Of a stretch of 64,000 nt of DNA, positions 1-8,089 are shown piece after piece (the stretch's first letter is position 1; every line of letters starts with the position of its first letter). The notes beneath the pieces are model-generated. The model did no database searches. It was not told the DNA's origin and worked only from the letters and a program-made list of their open reading frames with translations. Both the position numbers and the translations under genes were made by a program. The stretch is from Dehalococcoidia bacterium (GTDB lineage Bacteria; Chloroflexota; Dehalococcoidia; Bin125), in NCBI GenBank assembly GCA_022822855.1, contig JAJDYG010000005.1, forward strand, positions 1 through 64,000. The letters run 5' to 3'.

Positions 1-257
1 ATCGACGGGGTCAGAACAGCCCACGCCAATCACAACACCGCAACGGATCGTCGCCCCGTGCTTGACACGGGGCCCAGAGCAACCAGGTTCGTGCGCGAAA
101 TGACCCTGGCCTCACCTCGATCCTCGCGCGTGAGTCCGCCCGCCCCACCATTGAGCTGAGCCAAGGATGAAGGCGTTGCTGCTCGCAAGCGCCGAGGTCT
201 GGGCCCCGTGTCAAGCACGGGGCGACGCGGAATGAGGCTAGTGTGAACACGCCCTAG
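1..257. mobile_element. MITE-like element, copy 1 (left end outside window)
   Basis: The segment ends at 254-257 with CTAG preceded by AGTGTGAACACGCC, the same terminus seen at 3029 and 34595. Inside are two inverted PAL-A palindromes (CCCCGTGCTTGACACGGGG) and the block around 150-180 shared with the copies at 2.7 and 19.6 kb. There is no transposase ORF, so it would be a non-autonomous element. No gene is seen between here and 463. Confidence 0.75.
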
Positions 258-462
258 GCCTCCTCCGTTGGTCGAGGGGGTACGGCGTCCCATCGGCATA
301 GGCTGACACGTTCGCAGTCGCTGCCCGACCGCTCCCGCAGAGTGGGAGCTTTCCGAAGTCCGGTAGTCGTCGATGATCGGGTTGGGGCGTGCGCTAGCTT
401 ACGCATCGCCGGATTCGGAGCGCCCGTTGCCCTACGGCGCGGTCCGGCGAGGTGCGCGCTGC

Positions 463-1722
463 ATGCTCTACTTCCAGGCCGTGCTCGGGATCATCCTGAT
501 CGTTGGGCTGGCCTGGGCGTTGAGCGAGAATCGGCGGGCGTTTCCGTACCGAACGGCCGCGGCGGGTCTGCTCGTCCAGTTTGCTTTGGCTGCCCTGCTG
601 ATCAAGCTGCCCGGTTCGCAGATCGTGTTCGAGTGGATCGGCGACGGCGTCGATGCGCTGGTGCGGTCGACGGAGGCCGGCACGACCCTTGTCTTTGGTT
701 ATCTCGGCGGCGGACCGCTGCCGTTCGAGGAGTCCTACCCCGGAGCCGCCTTCGTCTTCGCCTTCCGATCATTGCCGCTGGTGATCTTCATCGGCGCGCT
801 GTCGGCAATGCTGTACCACTACCGAGTGTTGCCGCTGGTCGTTCGAGGATTCGCCTTCGTCTTGAGCAAGACCCTGAACATCGGCGGTGCGGCAAGCTTC
901 TCGACCGCCGCCAACGTCTTCATCGGCATGGTCGAGGCGCCGCTGCTGGTCCGGCCTTACCTGCAGACCATGAGCCGCTCGGACCTGTTCATCGTCATGA
1001 CCGGCGGCATGGCAACGATCGCCGGCACCGTCTATGTACTGTTCTCGGTGATCCTCGACGGGATCATCCCCGATCCAGCTGGACACCTGTTGACGGCTTC
1101 AATCATCAGCGCCCCGGCGGCGGTGGTGATCGCGCTGATTCTGATCCCTCGAGGGGACGACGCGGCCGACGTAGCCGACGAGACGAGGGTTGAGTTTGCC
1201 CAGCTCTATGACAACGGCATCGACGCCCTGACACGCGGCGCGATCGATGGGCTGCGTCTGTTGGCCTACATCATCGGGATGCTGATCGTCTTCGTCGCGC
1301 TGGTCGAACTGGCCAACATCATTCTCGGCGCGTTCCCGGACGTTGATGGCGCGGCGCTGACCTTGCAGCGAATCTTCGGCTGGGTGCTGGCGCCGGTCGT
1401 CTGGGTGCTCGGCATTCCCTGGTCCGACGCCGTGGACGCCGGACAACTGCTGGGCACCAAGGTGGTACTGAACGAGCTGGTGGCCTACATCGACATGGCC
1501 AACCTGCCGGAAGGCGCCTTGACTGAGAAGAGCGCCCTGATCATGACCTACGCGATCTGCGGATTCGCCAACTTCGGCAGCGTCGGGATCATGCTGGGCG
1601 GACTGGCGGCAATCGTTCCCGAGCGGCGCGGCGAACTGGCTCAACTGGGGCTCAAATCGATCATGGCCGGGACTATGGCGACCTGCATGACCGGCGCGAT
1701 CGCGGGTCTGCTCTTCTGGTAG
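463..1722 (+). CDS. nupC: Concentrative nucleoside transporter (CNT/NupC family)
   Basis: Integral membrane protein of 419 residues, a normal CNT length. The family imports nucleosides with a cation gradient. The N-terminal helix starts right after Met1 (LYFQAVLGIILIVGLAW). The gate segment follows (FVFAFRSLPLVIFIGALSAM), then the SFSTAANVFIGMVEAPLL region and the C-terminal ICGFANFGSVGIMLGG, all CNT hallmarks. An in-frame ATG lies 90 bases upstream at 373, but its extra 30 residues are not membrane-like, so 463 is preferred. The gene stands alone between the first MITE copy and an unknown gene. Substrate preference cannot be read from the sequence. Confidence 0.88.
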   Translation: MLYFQAVLGIILIVGLAWALSENRRAFPYRTAAAGLLVQFALAALLIKLPGSQIVFEWIGDGVDALVRSTEAGTTLVFGYLGGGPLPFEESYPGAAFVFAFRSLPLVIFIGALSAMLYHYRVLPLVVRGFAFVLSKTLNIGGAASFSTAANVFIGMVEAPLLVRPYLQTMSRSDLFIVMTGGMATIAGTVYVLFSVILDGIIPDPAGHLLTASIISAPAAVVIALILIPRGDDAADVADETRVEFAQLYDNGIDALTRGAIDGLRLLAYIIGMLIVFVALVELANIILGAFPDVDGAALTLQRIFGWVLAPVVWVLGIPWSDAVDAGQLLGTKVVLNELVAYIDMANLPEGALTEKSALIMTYAICGFANFGSVGIMLGGLAAIVPERRGELAQLGLKSIMAGTMATCMTGAIAGLLFW

Positions 1723-1771
1723 CAGGCTGGGGACTGCTGAAGATTGCGGGGGCTGCGATACGCTGCCAGCC

Positions 1772-2701
1772 ATGGATCCACAGCAGCAACTGACCCTGCT
1801 CGCGGCCGCGATGACTCGCGACGCGTTGGTCGCGAATGGCGCGAGGGATGTCTCCTTCGACCCACCCTCGGCGAGCTCATTGACGACCGGATTCCGCGCC
1901 AACGACGCTGAGGGATCCATCGCTGCCTGTCCGTTGTTCGACCTGCCGGCTTTGCAGGCGGACGGCGCCACGGTGGCTCGGAAGGTGGAGCTGGAAGAGC
2001 GCCTGCACGCCTACGGCGCGCGGGATGTGGTGCTCTGGATTCCACCTGGGGCCTCGCCGCCAGACGACGCCGACCACGCTGCGGGATTGATCGCCGACGC
2101 CGCACGCGAGCTGGAAGCGGGTCAGAAGGGCGAGGTGGCGTTCAAGGTCGATGTCGCCGTTCGCAAGACCGGCGGCGACGGTTCGTACATGAGCGTGCTG
2201 GGCGGTCTGTCGCAGCAGTGGGCCAGGTTCACCAACCAGGTGATGGGCGAGTACCAGCTCGACTCGTCCAACATCCATCGGCTTCCCGAGGACGAGCGGA
2301 AGATCACGCAGATGATCGACTTCCTGGTGCTGGTTGCCAACGGAATCCGCAAGGACGGCGTCGCGACCACTGTCCAGGGCGAGGACACGTGGCGACTTCA
2401 ACGGCTTGAGGGCGTCGAAGAGCCGATCGTGATCTGCGCCCCGCCAACCTCGGCGATCGACGGGCGCACGGTTCGCAGGTTGATGCGTCGTTCGCTGCGC
2501 GAGGCGGAAGAGGTGATTGGCGAAGCGGACGGCTTCCGGATCGCCTCGATGATCACCCTGGCCAACAGCCTCGACCGAGAGCTCGTGACCACGGCATTGC
2601 GAGGCATCGACCCACTCCTCCTCGCGGGCTGGGATTACATGCCGCTCCTCGTCGACGGCCAGACCAAGACGCTGCTCGAACCGTCGCCGCCGTTGGTCTG
2701 A
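1772..2701 (+). CDS. Conserved hypothetical protein, 309 aa
   Basis: Soluble protein with no signal peptide or membrane segment, and I recognise no family. It starts 49 bases after the transporter gene with a clean ATG. The N-terminal half is rich in Ala and Asp. The C-terminal half has regular helical spacing and alternating Arg/Glu (RRLMRRSLREAEEVIGEAD). Codon use matches the neighbours, and the ORF is long and ends just before the second MITE copy, so it is probably a real gene. Confidence 0.6.
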   Translation: MDPQQQLTLLAAAMTRDALVANGARDVSFDPPSASSLTTGFRANDAEGSIAACPLFDLPALQADGATVARKVELEERLHAYGARDVVLWIPPGASPPDDADHAAGLIADAARELEAGQKGEVAFKVDVAVRKTGGDGSYMSVLGGLSQQWARFTNQVMGEYQLDSSNIHRLPEDERKITQMIDFLVLVANGIRKDGVATTVQGEDTWRLQRLEGVEEPIVICAPPTSAIDGRTVRRLMRRSLREAEEVIGEADGFRIASMITLANSLDRELVTTALRGIDPLLLAGWDYMPLLVDGQTKTLLEPSPPLV

Positions 2702-2724
2702 ACGACGGGACAGAGCTGCCGTGC

Positions 2725-3029
2725 CTAGGGCCTTGCTGACACTAGCCTCATTCCACGTTGCCCCGTGCTTGACACGGGGCCCAGACCTCGACACTTGAGA
2801 GCAGCAACGCCTTCATCCTTGGCTCCACTGTGGAGCGGGCGGACTCACTTTCGAGCATTGAGGTGAGGCCAACGTGATTGCGCGCATGAACTTGGGAGCT
2901 CTGGGCCCCGTGTCAAGCACGGGGCGACGACCGCTTGCGGCCTTGCGATTGGCATGGGCCGTTCTGACCATCGTCGACTTGCGCCAACAGGGATCATCCC
3001 GCTGAGACAGAAGTGTGAACACGCCCTAG
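2725..3029. mobile_element. MITE-like element, copy 2
   Basis: A 305-bp element runs from CTAG at 2725-2728 to CTAG at 3026-3029. The right end reads AGTGTGAACACGCCCTAG. The left end is a degenerate inverted version of it. Two PAL-A palindromes lie inside in inverted orientation. The right-hand CTAG supplies the TAG stop codon of the next minus-strand gene. Confidence 0.8.
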
Positions 3030-5143
3030 GCGCGCTCGATGATCGTGACCTGGCCGCTGGAGCCGTCGACCCGGAGGAGGTCGCCGGAGCGGATCTGCTG
3101 GGTGGCCTTCTGCACGTTGACGACCGCCGGGATGCCGAACTCGCGGGCGACGATCGCTCCGTGGCTCAGGACCCCACCGATCTCCGTCACCACGGCGGCG
3201 GCGAGTGGGAAGATCGGCGTCCAGCCGGGATCGGTGAAGCGTGCGACGAGGATCTGTCCGGGAGTTAGCTCCCGGCCGGTGACCGCCGAGTGAGCGACAT
3301 GCGCCCGACCCTCGGCCTCGCCGTTCGAGGCGGCGATGCCTCGCAGCGTGACCGGCAGGTTGGCCTCCGGTTCATCCTGCCTCGATGGAGACTCGGCCGC
3401 CGCATCGGCGATCGCCGCCTCCGCTGGTTCGGCGGCGGCGCTGCCGATCGGATCACCGAAACGGTCACGCAACGGTGGAGGCTGCGATTGCTTCCACTCC
3501 TCGAACTGCAGCCGGCGCCGGCGGATCCGGCTGCGCATTCGCGCGGCGATCACGGGGTCGCCTGAGCGCCGGGTCAGGGTCGCGAGTTCTTCGAAGAGCA
3601 GATAGTAGACATCGTCGGGATCGTCGATCACGCCGCGCTCGATCCAGCGGGCCGCCAGTTCCTTCCACAGTCGCCGCTGCTGCAGCGAGAGCTCGAGCAG
3701 CGTGAACTTGGGATTCTCGCGAAGGGGCTGCAAGCGCCGGGCCTGTGTGATCTGGGCCTTGAACAGTTGCCAGCGCAGACTGCCCAGCGGATGGCCGGAG
3801 AGTCGCTCGCGAATCTCTTCTTCCGCCTGAAGCCGCGCAGACTTCTGCCGTTCGAGCATCTCGTCGGGATTGTTGCGTTCGGGATGCAGGACGTAGTCGC
3901 GGAAGGTGTCGAGGATGAGCTCCGGCTGCTCGACCCAGCGCGGCTCGGCCGCTTCAAGTTCGCCGGCGGCGCGGTGACCGTACTCGGCGATGAAATCGTC
4001 CAGATCGTCGCGCAGCCAGGTGATCTCGTCAGGCAGGCGGTCGCTGTGAACGGCTGGCCAGAGGCTTTGCGCGTCCTCGGCGCGGACGAACTCCGTTGCC
4101 TGTGAATCCTGCGCCGCCCGTTGGGCGATGCGCCGCAGGGCGATGTTGCCCTCCTGCGTGCGGACTCCGGGCAGGCCCTGCAGCACGGAGAGGACCAGGT
4201 TGCGCATGTTCGAGCCGAGCCAGCGGTCGGTGGCCCAGAGCAGGCCCTGGGCAGCGCTGAACACCGATGCCTGGGCGCGCATCAGAAAAATCGTTTGACG
4301 CTCGCTCTCGGCGCTGGATTGAGTCAACTCGCGGAAGATGTCGCGGTCGCTGAGTTCGGTGGTGTCGAGCGACCTGAGCCGGTCGCGTTCGTCCTCGCAC
4401 GACTGGCGCTCAGCCAGCCAGAGTTTCGGCAACTGGTCCTGATCGCGGAGCCAGCGAAACATGAACGGCAGACTGCCCAGCATGATGCGCCAGTTGATCC
4501 GGGTTGAGCGCTCGCCGTTGCCGCCCGGCCTGACGATCTCTGCGGCCTCCGGACCTCCGACGGCTTCAAGGAAGTGGGCTCCGGTCAGGCCGAGGCGGGT
4601 CTGGAAAATCTCCATGATCAGGCCGATGTTGAAGTAGGCGTAGCCGTCGTAGAGCGCGACGAAACGCCTGCCTTCGGTCCAGTTGCCCCAGGGGGCGTGG
4701 AAGCCCCGGTCGAGCGCGTCGGCAATCACCGACCAGCTCAGCGGGGTCATGACGTTGGGGATGACTTCGCCGGCGTTGGCCCGCGACCAGCGGTCCAGCT
4801 CTCCCTGGATGTGCGGCATCCCGCGGCCGGGGCCGCCGCCCCAGGGCAGCGGCTCGTCGATCAGCCGGGCGTCGCTGGCGTCGATGTTGCCCGATCCGTA
4901 GGCGCGCCAGCGCACGACGGCGGGCCCGCCGAGCGTGCGCTCGGCGTCCAGCAACTCATCGCGAACGGCGCCCAGCGTTTCCGCGTCGCCGTACTCGGAA
5001 ATGCTGATCGGACCACGGCGGGGCAGCGAGACGGAGCGAGGCGCGGCGCCCTCGAAATCGATGCGCAACGCGCTCAGCTCGTGGCCGAGCGGGTCTTCGG
5101 ACCAGGCCAGGCCGCCAATGTGCCCCGTCAGCGTCGAGTTCAT
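3026..5143 (-). CDS. PEP-utilising (swivelling phosphohistidine) domain protein, no ATP-grasp domain
   Basis: Protein of 705 residues. The last ~100 residues form a PEP-utilisers mobile domain with the signature GGVLSHGAIVAREFGIPAVV, whose His is the phosphocarrier residue in PEP synthase, PPDK and rifampin phosphotransferases. The first ~580 residues resemble the substrate-binding part of PEP synthase/rifampin phosphotransferase-like proteins. The N-terminal ATP-grasp domain is absent, so a separate ATP-binding partner or a non-canonical reaction is needed. Its TAG stop is formed by the CTAG end of the adjoining MITE, so the original C terminus may have been altered slightly. The catalysed reaction is unknown. 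Confidence 0.72.
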   Translation of the reverse strand: MNSTLTGHIGGLAWSEDPLGHELSALRIDFEGAAPRSVSLPRRGPISISEYGDAETLGAVRDELLDAERTLGGPAVVRWRAYGSGNIDASDARLIDEPLPWGGGPGRGMPHIQGELDRWSRANAGEVIPNVMTPLSWSVIADALDRGFHAPWGNWTEGRRFVALYDGYAYFNIGLIMEIFQTRLGLTGAHFLEAVGGPEAAEIVRPGGNGERSTRINWRIMLGSLPFMFRWLRDQDQLPKLWLAERQSCEDERDRLRSLDTTELSDRDIFRELTQSSAESERQTIFLMRAQASVFSAAQGLLWATDRWLGSNMRNLVLSVLQGLPGVRTQEGNIALRRIAQRAAQDSQATEFVRAEDAQSLWPAVHSDRLPDEITWLRDDLDDFIAEYGHRAAGELEAAEPRWVEQPELILDTFRDYVLHPERNNPDEMLERQKSARLQAEEEIRERLSGHPLGSLRWQLFKAQITQARRLQPLRENPKFTLLELSLQQRRLWKELAARWIERGVIDDPDDVYYLLFEELATLTRRSGDPVIAARMRSRIRRRRLQFEEWKQSQPPPLRDRFGDPIGSAAAEPAEAAIADAAAESPSRQDEPEANLPVTLRGIAASNGEAEGRAHVAHSAVTGRELTPGQILVARFTDPGWTPIFPLAAAVVTEIGGVLSHGAIVAREFGIPAVVNVQKATQQIRSGDLLRVDGSSGQVTIIERA

Positions 5144-5522
5144 TCATCCAGCATACGCAGCATTGCTCTCGGCGGAGAGCCTCCATTCCAACTCATTGGC
5201 GTCGCCGACGAGGCGGACTTTCAGGTTTCGGGAAGAATTTTTTTCCGGGGCGGTTCGAGCCCGATCTCCAGTAAAACACTGAGGATCGGGGCGAATTCCT
5301 TTTCAGGTCCTTTCAGGTTTTTTCAGCTTTCTCCAGCGGTCTGCAGATGTCCTCGGATCCCGCTGGACGATCCTGTTCGATGCGATCGACCCAATCATAT
5401 GAGAACACAGGTTCCCCTGGGGCGGGCAGTCGGTGGTCAGGTATACAGAGCAGGTGAGAGCGGGCTCAGTCTGAGCGAGCATGTCCCGGTTCTAAACGGG
5501 AAGAAGGAGTGGGCGACGCGAG
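5144..5522. other. Divergent intergenic region, no gene seen
   Basis: About 380 bases between two divergent genes. It holds short T-rich direct repeats (TTTCAGG and variants, 5305-5330), a hairpin GCTCA-GTC-TGAGC near 5465, and a second, TCCCG..CGGGA, near 5485. AAGGAG lies about 13 bases before the ATG at 5523. Promoters for both flanking genes must lie here, but I cannot place them. No riboswitch class or tRNA was recognised. Confidence 0.4.
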
Positions 5523-6491
5523 ATGAGCGCCGAACCGCGGACGGGAAAGTTGCCTACCGAGCTGTTGTTCTCGGTGCTTGGCGGACTGGATTCGGCGAGG
5601 GTGATCCAGGGGCCAGGTGTCGGTTGCGACGCCGCGATCATCGCCTGGGGGAGTGACGCCCTCGTGGCGACCAGTGACCCGATCACCTTCGTCGACGCGC
5701 AGGCCGGCAAGCTCGCCGTGACCGTCAACGCCAACGACGTCCTCTCGGTCGGTGCAGAGCCCCAGTGGCTGCTGGCCACCGTTCTCGCGCCTTCGGGCAG
5801 CCCTGATACCGAGGTCGCATCCCTGCTCCGCGACCTGCGAGACGCCTGCCGGGAGGCCGGCATCGAGCTGGTCGGCGGCCACACGGAACTGACCGACGCC
5901 GTCACGCGCACGGTCGTTTCCTGCACGCTGATTGGATCGGCCCCGCTGGACGAGGTGATCCTCTCCTCAGGCGCGCTCGACGGCGATGTCATCATCCAGG
6001 CCGGAGCGGCGGCGGTGGAAGGGACGGCCATTCTCGGCCATCCCGAGCTGCTCGAGTCACCGGGGATCAGCATCGCCGACGCCGCCCGCGCGCTGCGGAG
6101 CATCGAGGGCGTCCACGCGATGCACGACGTGACCGAGGGCGGCATCGCGACCGCAGCGCTCGAACTGGCCGAGGCGGCCGGACTGGCTCCGCAGTTGACC
6201 GGTGATGACGTGATCTGGTTGCCGGAGACCCTGGCTGTCTGCGAGGAGCGCGGGCTGGACCCGTTGGGGCTGCTCGGGTCGGGCACGCTGCTCGCGGCCG
6301 TGCAGCCTGACGCGGTCGACCGGGCGCTCTCGGAGTTGTCCAACGCCGGTGTGCAAGCCTCAGTGATCGGTCGGGTGAGGGCCGGCTCACGCGCTACACT
6401 CAGATTCGGCGGCCAGATGGGGCCGCTTCCGCGCTTCGAGCGCGACGAAGCGTTGCGGGCGTTCGACGATGCCCGGCGCTCAACACAGTGA
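5523..6491 (+). CDS. AIR synthase-related protein (HypE/PurM-like ATPase)
   Basis: 322 residues with the two-domain AIR-synthase fold shared by PurM, ThiL, SelD and HypE. The N-terminal domain has GVGCDAAIIAWG and an NANDVLSVGAEP segment. The C-terminal domain has GVHAMHDVTEGGIATAALE, the usual MHDVTRGG-type glycine motif. HypE dehydrates a carbamoyl-thioester to make hydrogenase cyanide ligands, but no other hyp or hydrogenase genes are nearby and the C-terminal PRIC motif of true HypE is absent. It overlaps the next gene by 23 bases, suggesting coupling to the AAA/VWA pair. Only the broad family assignment is secure. Confidence 0.75.
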   Translation: MSAEPRTGKLPTELLFSVLGGLDSARVIQGPGVGCDAAIIAWGSDALVATSDPITFVDAQAGKLAVTVNANDVLSVGAEPQWLLATVLAPSGSPDTEVASLLRDLRDACREAGIELVGGHTELTDAVTRTVVSCTLIGSAPLDEVILSSGALDGDVIIQAGAAAVEGTAILGHPELLESPGISIADAARALRSIEGVHAMHDVTEGGIATAALELAEAAGLAPQLTGDDVIWLPETLAVCEERGLDPLGLLGSGTLLAAVQPDAVDRALSELSNAGVQASVIGRVRAGSRATLRFGGQMGPLPRFERDEALRAFDDARRSTQ

Positions 6492-7953
6492 CGTGGCGCC
6501 GATCGCGTTCGAGCGAGCCGGTCGGCAGCGGACAGGAGTCGATGTGAGCGCACACGTGAGCGGGAAAGCGGCAACCGTCGGGCAACTCAAGGAATCCGGC
6601 TACCAACCCAGAACCGTCAGGGAAGAGATTCGCGGCAACCTGATCAAGCGTCTCGAAGCTGGCGGCCCGCTTTTCCCGGAAATTCACGGCTACGAAGACA
6701 CGGTCGTGCCGGCGCTGGAGAACGCGCTCCTGGCCGAGCAGGACGTGATTTTCCTGGGCGAACGCGGACAGGCCAAGAGCCGCATGATTCGAGCGTTGAC
6801 CGGCCTGCTCGATGATGAAATCCCGGTCCTTGAAGGCATCGAGATCTACGAGGAACCGCTTGAGCCGATCTCGCTTGAGGGACGCCAGCGGGCCGAGGAA
6901 CTCGGCGACGACGCGCCGATCCGCTGGGTCCCGCGAGTCGACCGCTACGGCGAGAAGCTGGCCACGCCTGACATCACGATCGCCGACCTGATCGGCGAGG
7001 TCGACCCGATCAAGGTGGCCGAGGGCCGCTACCTGTCGGACGAGCTGACCATCCACTTCGGCCTGATCCCGCGCACCAACCGAGGCATCTTCTGCATCAA
7101 CGAGCTGCCCGACCTGGCCGAACGCATCCAGGTCGGCCTGCTGAACATCATGGAAGAGCGCGATGTCCAGATCCGCGGCTTCCGCGTGCGCCTGCCGCTG
7201 GATGTGTTGATCGTCGCTTCGGCCAACCCGGAGGACTACACCAACCGCGGCCGGATCATCACCCCGCTCAAGGACCGCTACGGCGCGCAGATCCGCACGC
7301 ATTACCCGTCCGAGCTTGAGACCGAGCTGGAAATCGTCTCGCAGGAAGCAGCCGTGATGGCTGCGCCGGGACGCAACATCAACACGCCCGACTACATGGC
7401 CGAGATCGTCGCCGAGATCGTCCGTCTCGCGCGCCGCAGCCCCGACGTCTCACAGCGCTCGGGCGTCTCGGTCCGCGCGTCGATCGCCGGCTACGAAACG
7501 CTCACGGCCAACGCGATGCGCCGCGCCATCCTCGCGGGCGAAGACCAGGTCGCCCCGCGCATCTGCGACCTCTGGCATCTCGCGCCTGCGCTGCAGGGCA
7601 AGATGGAGCTGGAGACGGTCGACGAAGGCGCAGACGAGAAGGTGATTGAGAAGCTGATCGCCGGTGCGATCGCGGTCGTCTTCGGACGTTACTTCGAGCT
7701 CGGCGCACTCGAGCCGGTGATCACGCAGTTCAAGTCCGGACTCGCGGTCGAGGTTGGCGAAGCGCTCAAGGCCGGCGACTATGCGGCCATCGTCGGGCGC
7801 GTCGAAGGTCTCGACGAAGCGCTGCAGCCGCTCAACGTCGGCGAGGACGCGGCCTCGCTCGCCGCAGCGGTCGAGTTTCTGTTCGAGGGTCTGCACCTGA
7901 ACAAGCGCCTCAACAAGGACGTCGTCGGAGGCAACGTCTTCTACCGCGCCTAG
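6469..7953 (+). CDS. MoxR/Mg-chelatase-type AAA+ ATPase
   Basis: 494 residues. The Walker A motif is the GERGQAKS variant, like the GPPGIAKS form of RavA/MoxR ATPases. A Walker B/sensor region reads FCINELPDLAERIQVGLLNI followed by EERDVQIRG, and a sensor-1 region reads VLIVASANPEDYTNRG. This matches the ChlI/MoxR clade, which remodels metal-dependent or VWA-bound protein complexes. The gene overlaps the preceding AIR-synthase-like gene and is followed by a VWA protein, the standard MoxR-VWA partner arrangement. A later start is possible because the first ~25 residues are not conserved in character. Confidence 0.85.
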   Translation: MPGAQHSDVAPIAFERAGRQRTGVDVSAHVSGKAATVGQLKESGYQPRTVREEIRGNLIKRLEAGGPLFPEIHGYEDTVVPALENALLAEQDVIFLGERGQAKSRMIRALTGLLDDEIPVLEGIEIYEEPLEPISLEGRQRAEELGDDAPIRWVPRVDRYGEKLATPDITIADLIGEVDPIKVAEGRYLSDELTIHFGLIPRTNRGIFCINELPDLAERIQVGLLNIMEERDVQIRGFRVRLPLDVLIVASANPEDYTNRGRIITPLKDRYGAQIRTHYPSELETELEIVSQEAAVMAAPGRNINTPDYMAEIVAEIVRLARRSPDVSQRSGVSVRASIAGYETLTANAMRRAILAGEDQVAPRICDLWHLAPALQGKMELETVDEGADEKVIEKLIAGAIAVVFGRYFELGALEPVITQFKSGLAVEVGEALKAGDYAAIVGRVEGLDEALQPLNVGEDAASLAAAVEFLFEGLHLNKRLNKDVVGGNVFYRA

Positions 7954-8003
7954 ACTGCGCGGGAGAACTCCCCACGCTGTGGGGTGAGTGCCCCTTCCTC
8001 GTC

Positions 8004-8047
8004 ATTTCTCCCCCCGCTGGGGGGAGATGCCGCAGGCAGAGGGGGGT
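8004..8047. repeat. PAL-B palindromic element between AAA and VWA genes
   Basis: The CTCCCCCC/GGGGGGAG inverted repeat followed by the tail GATGCCGCAGGCAGAGGGGG. The same unit plus tail recurs at 9.6, 16.6, 29.0, 41.8, 48.4, 53.9 and 62.9 kb. It lies just upstream of the VWA start codon, and an ORF running through it artificially lengthens the VWA reading frame. Confidence 0.8.
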
Positions 8048-8089
8048 CCCCGACCGCAGGGATTCCCAGACAGTCCGAAGGAAGTGCCC

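Noticed and set aside
5240-5275. tRNA T-arm-like GGTTCGAGCCC
   Set aside because: The flanking bases do not form a T stem, and no acceptor or anticodon arm can be drawn.
5523-6491. True HypE of a hydrogenase cluster
   Set aside because: No other hyp or hydrogenase genes nearby and no C-terminal PRIC-type motif.
7988-8089. Longer N terminus for the VWA protein
   Set aside because: These 34 codons are a PAL-B repeat; ATG at 8090 has a ribosome binding site.
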